From a virus: 22,587 bases of DNA. Made by a program: the position numbers and the translations under genes. This document shows positions 16,998-22,501 of the stretch, one piece after another; within the stretch, counting starts at the first letter, position 1; every line of letters starts with the position of its first letter. The stretch covers positions 1 to 22,587 of IMG/VR virus record IMGVR_UViG_3300017762_000086; one strand, given 5' to 3'. The notes beneath the pieces are model-generated. The model saw only the letters and a program-made list of their open reading frames with translations. It was not told the origin of the DNA and searched no databases.

Positions 16998-17360
16998 ATG
17001 ATCAAGTCTTTTGTGATTGGTGCAGCCGCTACGGCAGTTGCATTGGCACCAGCGTCTGCCCTCGCTGGTCCTTACCTGAATCCTGAGTTCAACGGCACAA
17101 CTGTTGGTGACAACTACCTTGGTGGTTCGCTAAACCTTGACGTTGGCTACGAAGGCGGCGAAGGCGCTTATTCGTATTTCATCCAGGGCGGTCCAGTTAT
17201 TCTTATGCCTAATGGCGTGGATAGCGAAGTTGAGTTTGCCGGTAAATTTGGCGGCTCGGTTGCGGTTGCTGAAAGCGTTTCTGTTTACGGAGAACTCAGC
17301 GGCGTTTCTGGCGACGACTTCAGCTGGGGCTCAAAGCTTGGACTGAAGTACGGTTTCTGA
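16998..17360 (+). CDS. Exported protein with outer-membrane-type C-terminus, 120 aa
   Basis: Residues 1-23 form a Sec signal peptide: MIK, a hydrophobic core, then ALA before Gly24. The mature part of about 97 residues alternates polar and hydrophobic residues in strand-like runs (YLGGSLNLDVGYEG, AYSYFIQGGPVILM, KFGGSVAVAESVSVYGELSGV). It ends KLGLKYGF, with the terminal Phe and alternating hydrophobics read by the BAM machinery. It is short for a complete 8-strand barrel. Oligomers, or a periplasmic beta protein, remain possible. In lambda, the outer membrane protein gene lom also lies downstream of J. That is a positional analogy only. A terminator follows at 17387. Confidence 0.75.
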   Translation: MIKSFVIGAAATAVALAPASALAGPYLNPEFNGTTVGDNYLGGSLNLDVGYEGGEGAYSYFIQGGPVILMPNGVDSEVEFAGKFGGSVAVAESVSVYGELSGVSGDDFSWGSKLGLKYGF

Positions 17361-17386
17361 GCTAGTCTTTAAAAGAGCAACTGCAA

Positions 17387-17425
17387 CCTTCCCTGGTCTC
17401 ACACAGCAGGGGAGGTTTTTTCTTT
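17387..17425 (+). terminator. Intrinsic terminator after the exported-protein gene
   Basis: ccttccctg (17387-17395) pairs with caggggagg (17407-17415) in a 9-bp stem with one T-G pair and an 11-nt loop. T6 at 17416-17421 and then CTTT follow. It lies 27 nt after the stop of the exported protein and just before the next plus-strand gene (ATG 17437). It probably ends the long tail operon. Confidence 0.9.
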
Positions 17426-17436
17426 GCAATCTGATC

Positions 17437-17661
17437 ATGCAAAAAGTTTTTAATCTGCTCGGCGCTGCAGCATTTCTGATGTCTGGAGCGATGGTTGTTG
17501 GATCGGCTGTGCTTTACACCCGCATTCCATCAATCACAAAGCACTACATGGGTGAGCTTCAAACTGAGCTGACCAAGCTCGTTACTGACATGGTTCCTGG
17601 TCAGATCGATGATGTGATGCCTGAACTGCCATCAGTTACAGGACCAGCATTACCGTTCTGA
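17437..17661 (+). CDS. Single-span membrane peptide, 74 aa
   Basis: Residues about 6-27 form one hydrophobic segment (LLGAAAFLMSGAMVVGSAVLY). A basic and then acidic amphipathic region follows (ITKHYMGELQTELTKLVTDM), and the end is Pro-rich (MPELPSVTGPALPF). The segment could be an uncleaved signal anchor. The gene sits 4 nt ahead of the Pro-rich membrane protein at 17666, so the two are probably co-translated and may act together at the inner membrane. A pinholin or an inner-membrane spanin partner are possible readings, but no diagnostic motif is present. The function is not recognised. Confidence 0.6.
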   Translation: MQKVFNLLGAAAFLMSGAMVVGSAVLYTRIPSITKHYMGELQTELTKLVTDMVPGQIDDVMPELPSVTGPALPF

Positions 17662-17665
17662 TTAG

Positions 17666-18457
17666 GTGCCTGAAATACCTGAAATTGGGGTAAGACCGAT
17701 TGTCGTGCCGACAATTTTTGTAGGTCAGCCGATACCACCACCTGTTTTGCCAGCAGCACCGCCGGTAACATCTAGTCCGTTTCCTCTAATCGACATGCCG
17801 GGCTGTGTGCGTGCCCGTATCTCTTCAGGCAGTGGTGTTGAGTCCTTTGAAGAGGATCCAAACGGTGTTGTAACCCTGTGCCAAGGGGCTGTTCCTGTTT
17901 TTGAAGCAGCTGATTACAGACCAAACCAAGCGCAACAGCTAAAGCCTCCTACGCAGTTTGACCCGTTGGTCAACAAAAAAGAGCCGGAGCCAACAACTCC
18001 GACCCAAGACTCTCCCCTTAAACAACCGGTTTTGGATACCGGCAATTTAACGCTGCCACAAATTCCACCTTGTCCGCCATATGGTGCGAAAGAAATCGGA
18101 TCGCTTAATAAATTAGGAACAGAAGTTCTTACCGGTTATGAGTTAGAGGATGGCAAGTGTATAAAGATCTGGGATCCCGTGCCTGTCAGCCAAGTATTTA
18201 ACAACTATCTGCCTGACGCTGGTCCGACTGTATCAATTGCATTGACAGCTGCATTTGCCACAACTGCGGCAATCTTTGCCAAGCCAATCGCATCAATTTT
18301 GCAAAAGCTTGTTAAGCCTTTGACTAAGAAGGTAGTGAAAAAGATTAATCAGAAGCTTGGCCGTAAGGAGAAACTGGAATCCTTACAGGAGCGGCGGGTC
18401 GTTCAGCGTCACCGGAATCAAGCCATTCGCGATCTGAGACGGGCTTTGGGTAAATGA
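17666..18457 (+). CDS. Proline-rich membrane protein, 263 aa
   Basis: The frame opens with GTG directly after an in-frame TAG at 17663, so an earlier start is not possible. Residues 1-45 are Pro/Val/Ile-rich. Residues about 47-70 hold PGCVRARISSGSGVE and a second Cys follows near 74. Residues 95-125 are a Pro/Thr/Lys linker. Residues 135-170 contain a second small domain with PPCPPYGAKEIG and ELEDGKCIKIWDPV. A hydrophobic stretch (about 188-212, VSIALTAAFATTAAIFAKPIAS) precedes a strongly basic helical tail. Four cysteines could form two disulfides outside the cytoplasm. It is coupled to the 74-aa membrane peptide. The last 113 nt overlap the convergent gene at 18345. I recall similar proteins in marine cyanophages; the function is unknown. 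Confidence 0.68.
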   Translation: MPEIPEIGVRPIVVPTIFVGQPIPPPVLPAAPPVTSSPFPLIDMPGCVRARISSGSGVESFEEDPNGVVTLCQGAVPVFEAADYRPNQAQQLKPPTQFDPLVNKKEPEPTTPTQDSPLKQPVLDTGNLTLPQIPPCPPYGAKEIGSLNKLGTEVLTGYELEDGKCIKIWDPVPVSQVFNNYLPDAGPTVSIALTAAFATTAAIFAKPIASILQKLVKPLTKKVVKKINQKLGRKEKLESLQERRVVQRHRNQAIRDLRRALGK

Positions 18458-19112
18458 TCTCGTGTGTGTGTCCTTGAACAGGTGCGGGCCGAATGACAAC
18501 ATCCGCACAGATTGCGTAAAAGGGAGAGTTTTTAGAAAAGCCATAGTTGTTTTTTATGGCCTCAGAACAAGCCTTGAGCCTGCCCATTTCGTAGTTAAGC
18601 CTCTTGTCAGCTAAAGCCTGTTCATACAAGGCAACCTGTTTACTAGCTGCTTCTTTGCACAAATTAATTGATTCGCCAAGAGGAATTGACAGCGTTGCTG
18701 TTATTCCAAGGTTTTTGCTGTAGTTCTGCCTATATCCAGTTCTTTGCGGCTTATAATATAAAATTTCCCCGGGACTATCTGGTATCCCATTGGGCCCTTC
18801 AACGCCAGTAGTAGGATCAATTAGCCCATAATTGTCGCTATTGTTATACACAGGTTCTTGGTAATACTCGTTGTTGGGATCACCATATGTATGCACTCCA
18901 GAGATAAATGGAGAAATATTTAGCGTTGGAGAATCACACTGAATCGCGCCTCCAAAGCTGTGCCGCATATACTGCCCAGGGTTCACTTGCACCGCACTAT
19001 TTATCACTGAGCCTGATGAATTACTGACCGGAGATGCAGTTGCACTTATCTGACTTAGCGCAGGCGTGCTATAGAAAAAGACCGTAAAAAGAGCTGCTGC
19101 TGCTGCTTTCAT
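18345..19112 (-). CDS. Secreted Cys-containing protein, 255 aa
   Basis: Residues 1-20 are a signal peptide (hydrophobic run, then ALS before Gln21). The mature N-terminus has SPVSNSSGSVINSAVQV, then YMRHSFGGAIQCDSPTLNISPFISG. The C-terminal half has a helical part, LCKEAASKQVALYEQALADKRLNYEMGRLKACSEAIK, and then SPFYAICADVV. There are four cysteines, at 59, 152, 182 and 202. I recall relatives in marine cyanophages with the same SNSSG-x(4)-AVQV and C-x(22-30)-C layout, where the role is unknown. It is the last gene of the four-gene minus operon and overlaps the 128-aa gene by ATGA. The final 37 codons overlap the convergent 263-aa gene and look less conserved in type. Confidence 0.75.
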   Translation of the reverse strand: MKAAAAALFTVFFYSTPALSQISATASPVSNSSGSVINSAVQVNPGQYMRHSFGGAIQCDSPTLNISPFISGVHTYGDPNNEYYQEPVYNNSDNYGLIDPTTGVEGPNGIPDSPGEILYYKPQRTGYRQNYSKNLGITATLSIPLGESINLCKEAASKQVALYEQALADKRLNYEMGRLKACSEAIKNNYGFSKNSPFYAICADVVIRPAPVQGHTHEIIYPKPVSDREWLDSGDAERPAAPVRIPVSPYGQASD

Positions 19113-19495
19113 TGCGTGAATGTGCTGGTTGAGTCAATCACAGTTTCAGTAATCGTCTCTCTGTCGATACTTACCCTCTCAATAAGGCCAGGTTGATTCA
19201 GGGTCTCTGCAAACTGAAAAGCGTTGCCTGGGACTGTCTGCCGCCATTGCGTGCGGTCTGAAAGCGTAAGCACGTTACCGCTGACAGGTGGGCTAACGAT
19301 GCCGGACGCAGGCTCAACGCCAGTGCCGCTAACTGTGTATTCAAAGCCGCTTCTGTAGGACTCAGAAACAATGTTTTCTCGCACTACTGTTTTGGACTCA
19401 GTATGAGACGTAACTAGCCCCGAACCGAAATTTGGGACCACTGGGACCGCTGCTACTGGGGATGCCAACAGCAGCAAAAAAATTAGCCGATTCAC
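19109..19495 (-). CDS. Secreted beta protein, paralog of its neighbour, 128 aa
   Basis: Residues 1-16 are a signal peptide (MNRLIFLLLLASPVAA). The mature protein contains Y53-x-V-S56-G-T-G59-V60, then L76-T-L-S-D80-x-T-Q83 and G90-N-A-F93-x-F95-A. The same three blocks occur in the 168-aa protein next door, so the two are paralogs. The C-terminus is Thr/Ile-rich and strand-like (RVSIDRETITETVIDSTSTF). There are no cysteines and no enzyme motif. It overlaps both neighbours by 4 nt. The family is not one I can name. A structural or envelope-associated role is inferred only from export and composition. Confidence 0.72.
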   Translation of the reverse strand: MNRLIFLLLLASPVAAVPVVPNFGSGLVTSHTESKTVVRENIVSESYRSGFEYTVSGTGVEPASGIVSPPVSGNVLTLSDRTQWRQTVPGNAFQFAETLNQPGLIERVSIDRETITETVIDSTSTFTQ

Positions 19496-19998
19496 CGGAC
19501 AGTCAGCTCACTGATGACCTGGCCGATTGCAGCTGTGCCTGCCGCCCCTGGGCTCAAAGTAATCGCCCCGCTAGTCAATATGGTCCCGGCTAAACCTGTG
19601 TTGGTTCCCGCCGCAGTGCTTGTGATGTCTCCGAAGGCGGGCACGGCTCCAGTCGTTGGAGCTGTTGTGCTTATGGTGTCGCCAGCGGTATAAGAGGTCG
19701 CGAAAGAAAATGCGTTTCCGCTTGTAACTTGCGTTGCGTCCGATAAGGTCAATGCGTTAACGCCGTGGGTGGCCGCCCCCAATCCACCTACGGCGTTGTT
19801 GGTAGTGCTGCCGCCTGAGGTGACAGAGGTAGCAACGCCAGACCCTGAGATGGAATAACTGTTGCCAACGCGAATTGCGCGAGTTGAAGCCGCGTTCACA
19901 TCTAGCTGAATGCTGCTACTAAGCCGGTGTGTGAGGTCCGCTCTAGCAGGCAAAACAGCAGCCAATGTAATGCCCAATACCAAAAGTAAACGCCTCAT
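19492..19998 (-). CDS. Secreted beta-rich protein, paralog pair member, 168 aa
   Basis: Residues 1-20 are a signal peptide ending in ARA before Asp21. The mature part is Ser/Thr/Gly/Ala-rich. It carries Y48-S-I-S51-G-S-G54-V55, then a Gly/Asn-rich insert, then L83-T-L-S-D87-A-T-Q90 and G94-N-A-F97-S-F99-A, the same blocks as in the 128-aa protein. A low-complexity stretch follows (AFGDITSTAAGTNTG, then GAITLSPGAAG), and the end is a strand (IGQVISELTVR). There are no cysteines. The composition is like that of repeat fibres and adhesins. The start overlaps the holin-like gene stop by ATGA. Confidence 0.72.
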   Translation of the reverse strand: MRRLLLVLGITLAAVLPARADLTHRLSSSIQLDVNAASTRAIRVGNSYSISGSGVATSVTSGGSTTNNAVGGLGAATHGVNALTLSDATQVTSGNAFSFATSYTAGDTISTTAPTTGAVPAFGDITSTAAGTNTGLAGTILTSGAITLSPGAAGTAAIGQVISELTVR

Positions 19999-20264
19999 TT
20001 TGGTTTAGAGGTAAGGTTTTCTTGCTTAATTATAGGGTCATCTTTTTTCTTGCCATTGCCATTGGCCTTTCGCTCAATACCGAACGAAGCCATTGATCCT
20101 GTCAGCAGCGATGCAACAAAGGTGTTGTCCATTTTCATTTGGGGGAAAATCCCTAAATAGGAAACGGTGAGAAGTGTGGCGCTCCACAGCAACACCATGC
20201 ACTTAACAAGGTCAGCGATGGAGACTTTTTCCTTTTCGTTTTCTTCGTTGACTGAATCTGCCAT
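19995..20264 (-). CDS. Holin-like membrane protein, 89 aa
   Basis: A charged N-terminus (NEENEKEK) precedes a hydrophobic span at about residues 21-40 (VKCMVLLWSATLLTVSYLGIF). A short loop and a second weaker span follow (about 48-63, TFVASLLTGSMASFGI), then a long basic tail with KKKDD and KPK. Two spans with both ends inside fit a class II holin, and the size is typical. It heads the minus-strand operon of secreted proteins and lies divergently 23 nt from the plus-strand lysis-side genes. An inner-membrane protein that serves the exported proteins rather than lysis is the alternative. Confidence 0.65.
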   Translation of the reverse strand: MADSVNEENEKEKVSIADLVKCMVLLWSATLLTVSYLGIFPQMKMDNTFVASLLTGSMASFGIERKANGNGKKKDDPIIKQENLTSKPK

Positions 20265-20287
20265 GATGAAGTCACGCTAGAGGTCGA

Positions 20288-20542
20288 ATGGTGGTTGAAA
20301 TCTGGGCGGCTATAGCTGGGGCAAGTGTAGGGGCAGGTGCCCTTGCGGTTAAAAGCGCAAACCGCGAAAGCCTGCAAGGTCGTGATACGTTGGTTCGCCT
20401 CACAAGTGCTGTAGACAATTTAAGCTCTCAAGTCGATCTTTTCCGTAGAGAGCAGGCCGCCATCTCAACAGAGGTTTTTGCCAGGCTCAGTGATGCTGAA
20501 CGTGCAATAGCTCGTTTGCAAGGAATAACGGACCGCAACTAG
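20288..20542 (+). CDS. Membrane-anchored coiled-coil protein, 84 aa
   Basis: An N-terminal hydrophobic segment (about residues 4-20, EIWAAIAGASVGAGALAV) is followed by a charged helical region with heptad-like spacing (LVRLTSAVDNLSSQVDLFRREQAAISTEVFARLSDAERAIARL). This topology fits an inner-membrane spanin or another small phage membrane coiled coil. No outer-membrane lipoprotein partner with a lipobox was found in this window. GAGG about 5 nt upstream of the ATG supports the start. It opens the plus-strand run that leads to the C39 peptidase, 23 nt from the divergent holin-like start. Confidence 0.65.
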   Translation: MVVEIWAAIAGASVGAGALAVKSANRESLQGRDTLVRLTSAVDNLSSQVDLFRREQAAISTEVFARLSDAERAIARLQGITDRN

Positions 20543-20566
20543 ACTTTTGGCAAATGCAGGTTTCTA

Positions 20567-20740
20567 ATGCTTCTGCTAATTCGGCCAATCTTGTTCCGTT
20601 TTTTGAAATCGGATGGCGTCAAGAAGCTGGTTGTTGATCTTCTGACTGCATACTGCAAAACCACTGACAACACTGTTGACGACAAAGTGGTGGATTTTGT
20701 GAAATCAAACCTATTCCCAGGGACTCGCGTTGAAAAGTAA
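20567..20740 (+). CDS. Small basic helical protein, 57 aa
   Basis: The ATG at 20567 reads to the TAA at 20738-20740, which is immediately followed by the ATG of the peptidase gene. GCAGG lies 7-8 nt upstream as a ribosome site. The sequence opens MLLLIRPILFRFLKSDGVKKLVVD-like, with a hydrophobic-basic amphipathic helix. It then has LLTAYCKTTDN and VDDKVVDFVKSNLFPG. Placement between two lysis-side genes with zero-base spacing supports it as real. A membrane-active accessory role in lysis is possible but not shown. Confidence 0.7.
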   Translation: MLLLIRPILFRFLKSDGVKKLVVDLLTAYCKTTDNTVDDKVVDFVKSNLFPGTRVEK

Positions 20741-21463
20741 ATGTGGGTTTGGGTTGTAGTTGTGGGCTTACTGTCACTCCTTCCATTCTTTACTTTCTTT
20801 AAGAAAGGCGATCCCCATCAGCTTGCTGCCATTGCAGAGCTGGAGCGTTCGATTGACCAAGACCTGTTAAGTGATGAGGCTGAATGGTTTGAGGTCTGGA
20901 AGACCAGCGGCATTCACCAGGAGGTTTACGGCGTTCCGTACTACAACCAGCTAGATAGCCTGACTGGTTATGGCTATCGGGAATGCTTTGATACAGCGGC
21001 TGCAATGGTCGCAGCATTTCACCATGGCGTAGTAAAAAGCCGAGATGCTTATCGCCAAGTGCGCCTTAAGTTTGGAGACACTACCGAAGTCCATTCTCAG
21101 ATCTCTGCACTGAGGTCATTGGGGCTGGATGCTGAGTTTCGTAGAGACTCACGGATTGAGGACATTGAAAGTGAAATTGATGCTGGCAGACCAATCATGG
21201 TTGGTTGGTTGCATAAGGGTGACATCACTAAAGGCAACCCAGCGGTATGCGACAGCGAGGGCTGTGGTCATTGGAGCGTAATTGTTGGATATGACAAAAA
21301 TGATTTCATCGCTATGGATCCAATGGGCAAACCAGACATGGACCATGGAGGGCATGACATCACAAAATCTGGTGAGTTGATCAGGATGTCACGGCCTGCC
21401 TTCTATCAACGTTGGTCTATAGAAGGTGAATCTTCGGGGTGGGCTGTATTCGTGGATCGATGA
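20741..21463 (+). CDS. Membrane-anchored C39-type cysteine peptidase, candidate endolysin, 240 aa
   Basis: Residues 2-20 form a hydrophobic anchor (VWVVVVGLLSLLPFFTFF), perhaps a signal-arrest-release type. The catalytic part has VPYYNQLDSLTG with Q70 as oxyanion residue, RECFDTAAAMVA with C82, and GCGHWSVIVGYD with H177. It then has FIAMDP with D193. This is the order and spacing of the Peptidase_C39_2 papain-like family. The gene lies in the lysis region and no other muramidase, amidase or transglycosylase is present in the window, so a role as endolysin is inferred. A protease for a phage or host protein is the alternative. It starts directly on the TAA of the previous gene. Confidence 0.8.
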   Translation: MWVWVVVVGLLSLLPFFTFFKKGDPHQLAAIAELERSIDQDLLSDEAEWFEVWKTSGIHQEVYGVPYYNQLDSLTGYGYRECFDTAAAMVAAFHHGVVKSRDAYRQVRLKFGDTTEVHSQISALRSLGLDAEFRRDSRIEDIESEIDAGRPIMVGWLHKGDITKGNPAVCDSEGCGHWSVIVGYDKNDFIAMDPMGKPDMDHGGHDITKSGELIRMSRPAFYQRWSIEGESSGWAVFVDR

Positions 21464-21575
21464 GCTGGGGCTACATCAGTGCGTTCTGGACAACAGTCGT
21501 GATGAACTGTGTTCAACCTGTGAATTGGCAAGCTTGTTTACCAGTGCAGGACTGGTTATTCCCCGCTATAGGTGA
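21426..21575 (+). CDS. Candidate small CxxC protein, 49 aa (GTG start)
   Basis: In the frame opened after a TAG at 21420-21422, a GTG at 21426 reads to the TGA at 21573-21575. The product holds LYSWIDELGLHQCVLDNSRDE, then LCSTCELASLFTSAGLVIPRYR. The residue mix looks natural, with an acidic helix, one CxxC and an ordered hydrophobic pattern. It ends 29 nt before the well-supported gene at 21605. It overlaps the peptidase end by 38 nt and competes with another frame at 21460. I favour this frame on composition only. Confidence 0.42.
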   Translation: MNLRGGLYSWIDELGLHQCVLDNSRDELCSTCELASLFTSAGLVIPRYR

Positions 21576-21654
21576 TTACATACGGTTTAAGACGGAGGAA
21601 CCTTATGCTTCCGAAAAACGAGTCTTACGATCCATTCAAATGGATGATCGTTGA
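21460..21654 (+). CDS. Alternative small ORF after the peptidase, 64 aa
   Basis: The ATG overlaps the peptidase stop by ATGA, a junction used elsewhere in this genome. The product starts MSWGYISAFWTTVVMNCVQPV and has two weakly hydrophobic parts. Against it, the frame runs 50 nt into the next gene, which has its own strong ribosome site, and the C-terminal residues look out of frame. It and the 21426 frame are probably alternatives. At most one is expected to be a real gene. Confidence 0.3.
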   Translation: MSWGYISAFWTTVVMNCVQPVNWQACLPVQDWLFPAIGDYIRFKTEEPYASEKRVLRSIQMDDR

Positions 21655-21850
21655 ACAAAGTCTTGAAGAAGAGTTGACGCTAGAACGCAGCATTAGGGAA
21701 ATTGAGGACTGCGGAGACATCAACACGATGACTCAGTTGTGCGCCGCCATGGCGCGGCAACAGTGGCACCAAAGCAAGCTTTTAAATCAAGCCGTTAATC
21801 ACATCGCTGAGATGGATGCTTTGATCGCTGGCGGAGTGCAGATGCTCTAA
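21605..21850 (+). CDS. Small helical protein, 81 aa
   Basis: The ATG at 21605 is chosen over an ATG at 21572 because GGAGGA lies 6-7 nt ahead of it, the best ribosome site in this part. The protein is helical and acidic, with DPFKWMIVEQSLEEELTLERSIREIEDC. It continues INTMTQLCAAMARQQWHQSKLLNQAVNHIAEMDALI. I recall similar proteins in marine cyanophages, where the function is unknown. It is the last plus-strand gene. Its end overlaps a candidate minus-strand gene (21795-21971) by 56 nt. Confidence 0.75.
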   Translation: MLPKNESYDPFKWMIVEQSLEEELTLERSIREIEDCGDINTMTQLCAAMARQQWHQSKLLNQAVNHIAEMDALIAGGVQML

Positions 21851-21971
21851 AAGCTTTTTCTAGAGTGGTCAACCTTGGGTTGGATTCGTGCAAGGTGTCT
21901 CTGACCCTTGCTTTGGCTGCGTCAATTTGATCTTGAGGACGAGTTGTCCAATTCATGTTGACTGGGGCCAT
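21795..21971 (-). CDS. Candidate small helical protein, 58 aa
   Basis: The minus-strand ATG at 21971 lies 7 nt after the stop of the 52-aa gene and reads to a TAA at 21795-21797. The product has MNWTTRPQDQIDAAKARVRD, then LHESNPRLTTLEKAFRASALRQRS, a convincing helical, charged sequence. The internal Met6 (21956) is an alternative start. The last ten residues look less convincing and overlap the convergent plus-strand gene. There is no known family. Confidence 0.5.
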   Translation of the reverse strand: MAPVNMNWTTRPQDQIDAAKARVRDTLHESNPRLTTLEKAFRASALRQRSKHPSQRCD

Positions 21972-21978
21972 GGCTCAG

Positions 21979-22137
21979 TTACTGAGAGTTGGTCTTATCG
22001 CAGTTATAGAGACGTGTTAGATAGCTGTAAAGCCATTGGGCTTGCCAATCTTGCTCGTGGTATCGAACAACGCCAGCAGCTTCTACGCGCCAAACCAACT
22101 TGCCATCTTTTTCGACCTGCTCAATAGTTGGCTTCAT
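21979..22137 (-). CDS. Small conserved-looking protein, 52 aa
   Basis: The minus-strand ATG at 22137 reads 52 codons to a TAA at 21979-21981. The product opens MKPTIEQVEKDGKLVWRVE, then continues AAGVVRYHEQDWQAQWLYSYLTRLYN. A strand-turn-strand followed by a Trp/Tyr-rich helix looks like a genuine small domain, and I recall similar short proteins in marine cyanobacterial phages. The start lies 3 nt after the T tract of the terminator at 22141-22170. The plus-strand frames across this stretch are shadows. Confidence 0.65.
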   Translation of the reverse strand: MKPTIEQVEKDGKLVWRVEAAGVVRYHEQDWQAQWLYSYLTRLYNCDKTNSQ

Positions 22138-22140
22138 GTC

Positions 22141-22170
22141 AAAAGAATAGGCACGGTGGTTAGCCGTGCC
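22141..22170 (-). terminator. Intrinsic terminator on the minus strand
   Basis: Read on the minus strand, GGCACGG (22170-22164) pairs with CCGTGCC (22156-22150) around a 7-nt loop. The tract TATTCTTTT follows. It lies 10 nt after the stop of the 106-aa gene and just before the 52-aa gene start. The plus-strand side has no T run, so it acts on minus-strand transcripts only. Confidence 0.85.
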
Positions 22171-22180
22171 CTTGAGTTAA

Positions 22181-22501
22181 TCAGAAATCAACGTTGGTCT
22201 TGCTTGGGATTTGTTGCAGGTTGATCGAGCCAAAGTCGCCGTATTGACCGGTTTGACCTTTGCCGTTGAGGTAAAAGCCCTCAACTTCAACCTCTTCCTT
22301 CTTGGCAAAATCCCAGACCTTGCCGGGTTTGATGCGATCAGTTTCGCCAGCCAGTTTTGTTAGGTAAGACGCAAACTCACGAATTGACTGCTTGGTGACA
22401 AACAAGGACAATTGTTTTGGTTGCTTGCCTTCTGTGTCAAAACGGTTTTCACCGACAGACCATTTAATTTGGTGAGTGAGTGCGGGGACAAAATCAGCCA
22501 T
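22181..22501 (-). CDS. Conserved-type small protein, 106 aa
   Basis: The start at 22501 (MADFVPALTHQIKW) is chosen because the domain begins there and because it overlaps the upstream stop (ATGGCTGA). The open frame upstream to 22576 has low-complexity Ser/Lys content. The protein has SLFVTKQSIREFASYLTKLAGE, then a WDFAKKEEVEVEGFYLNGKGQTGQYGDFGSINLQQI end. This looks like a small alpha/beta or OB-like fold. I recall similar proteins in marine phages close to replication genes, with no assigned function. It is followed by the minus-strand terminator. Confidence 0.75.
   Translation of the reverse strand: MADFVPALTHQIKWSVGENRFDTEGKQPKQLSLFVTKQSIREFASYLTKLAGETDRIKPGKVWDFAKKEEVEVEGFYLNGKGQTGQYGDFGSINLQQIPSKTNVDF

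Noticed and set aside
16814-17086. Plus-strand frame overlapping the 64-aa gene and the exported-protein gene
   Set aside because: It cuts across two genes supported by start overlap or signal peptide and has no features of its own.
21888-22127. Plus-strand frame of 79 residues at the right end
   Set aside because: The opposite strand gives two better small proteins with operon spacing, while this one has no ribosome site and an irregular composition.
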